Assembly (NCBI GenBank): GCA_028289195.1 | Contig: JANQQR010000015.1 | Coordinates: 1-64,000 of the forward strand | Length of the DNA: 64,000 nucleotides | Reading direction: 5' to 3' | Source of the DNA: Phycisphaerales bacterium | GTDB taxonomy: Bacteria; Planctomycetota; Phycisphaerae; Phycisphaerales; UBA1924 | Position numbers and translations under genes: made by a program | Notes under the pieces: generated by a model | Seen by the model: the letters and a program-made list of their open reading frames with translations, nothing else | The model's database searches: none | Told to the model about the DNA's origin: nothing | In this document: positions 63,527 through 64,000 of the stretch, in pieces | Layout: each line of letters starts with the position of its first letter | How positions within the stretch are numbered: position 1 is the first letter of the stretch

Positions 63527-64000
63527 GCTGGGTCTCCCGTTCCTGACCGGCTTCCTGGAGGATCCTGGCGACCAGCGATTCGTGCATCCGCTGCGCGACC
63601 GGACCGGGCTCGCCCGACCCGATCGCCTTGCCATCAAGAGAGACGACCGACGCGACCATCGTGCGTGTCCCGACGAGCATCAACTCCCGTGCCCGACCGA
63701 GTTCATCGACGCTCACCGGTCTCTCGACGATCTCGGGCATCGCTTCGAGCGTGAGCGCACGCGTGACACCTTCGAGCATGCTCGCGCTCTCGAGGCTCGG
63801 CGTGGCGATCTCGGATTCGAATGCCGCGAAGAGGTTCGTGGCCGTGCCCTCGCTGACGACGCCGCCCCGGTGGATGATCGCGTCGTCGCAGGCATCACCG
63901 GACGCATCGAGCGCGATCAGCACGCTGCCCATGAGCGAGATCGACTTGAGGTGGCCTCTTGTCCATCGGCAATCCTCGATGAGCGCCGCGTGCTTGGACT
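63519..64000 (-). CDS. Class IV aminotransferase, C-terminal fragment cut by window edge
   Basis: The window holds only the C-terminal ~160 residues; the frame is open through the last base at 64000. The start of the visible part reads DCRWTRGHLKSISLMGSVL, which matches the D-alanine aminotransferase / branched-chain aminotransferase motif DxRWxRCDIKSI, and VSEGTATNLFA is the cofactor phosphate-binding region. These PLP enzymes make D-alanine or interconvert branched-chain amino acids. The match to the D-amino-acid group is better, but the catalytic lysine is outside the window. Confidence 0.82.
   Translation of the reverse strand, partial: SKHAALIEDCRWTRGHLKSISLMGSVLIALDASGDACDDAIIHRGGVVSEGTATNLFAAFESEIATPSLESASMLEGVTRALTLEAMPEIVERPVSVDELGRARELMLVGTRTMVASVVSLDGKAIGSGEPGPVAQRMHESLVARILQEAGQERETQRV

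Overview
The window is a GC-rich (about two thirds G+C), densely packed bacterial chromosome segment with no rRNA, tRNA, CRISPR array, transposase or phage gene that I can see. The gene content points to the PVC superphylum, most likely a planctomycete (Phycisphaerae-like). The clues are an M56/BlaI pair, an ExbBD locus with a giant Ser/Ala-rich partner, a zinc-ribbon/Yip1-type membrane protein, a dockerin-bearing membrane protein beside an ECF sigma gene, and metal-transport permeases fused to DtxR-like domains as in chlamydial YtgCR. This assignment is an inference; no marker gene was compared with a database.

Layout. 1-8802 (+): a 5'-truncated BNR-propeller protein, a KamA-type radical SAM enzyme, and an adjacent pair of secreted peptidases (M14, then S9), both with His/Asp-rich C-terminal tails. 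8840-15968: exonuclease III (-), an MBL/double-rhodanese protein (+), an FmdB-like protein and an Ntn asparaginase (-), and a tricorn-like protease (+). 15965-20486 (-): a complete Mn/Fe/Zn ABC importer, with an inverted repeat lying over its likely promoter. 20558-24156 (-): ECF sigma factor, cohesin-like secreted protein, dockerin membrane protein and a zinc-ribbon multi-pass protein. 24284-33310 (-): a 1061-residue TPR protein, ExbB, ExbD and a 1479-residue protein that joins a TolB-like PD40 propeller, a TonB/TolA-like transmembrane helix, a ~725-residue spacer and an alpha/alpha toroid. 33553-37172 (-): M56 peptidase/BlaI pair with dyad operators.

37368-46741: methionine aminopeptidase (+), SpoIIE-type phosphatase, PduO-type adenosyltransferase, EF-G with a long leader and a good terminator, an O-antigen-ligase-like protein and a WecA-type sugar-1-phosphate transferase (all -). 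46832-54707: prolyl oligopeptidase, an ABC ATPase with a large membrane partner, a small membrane protein (+), an M20 peptidase and a zinc-ribbon protein. 54779-64000: a hypothetical protein, TatA, FolD with unusual active-site residues, LigA, a CYTH protein, an RluD-like synthase, a TPR-like membrane protein, a minimal MnmE-like GTPase, a type III pantothenate kinase and a 3'-terminal fragment of a class IV aminotransferase.

The strongest candidate for an undescribed system is the TPR-ExbB-ExbD-giant protein locus. It has the parts list of a Tol system (TolQ, TolR, TolA-like helix and spacer, TolB-like propeller, CpoB-like TPR protein), but two of the parts are joined in one polypeptide and the envelope-facing end is a terpenoid-cyclase-like toroid. 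The metal importer is the second: both permeases carry DtxR-like C-terminal domains that keep the metal-ligand positions.
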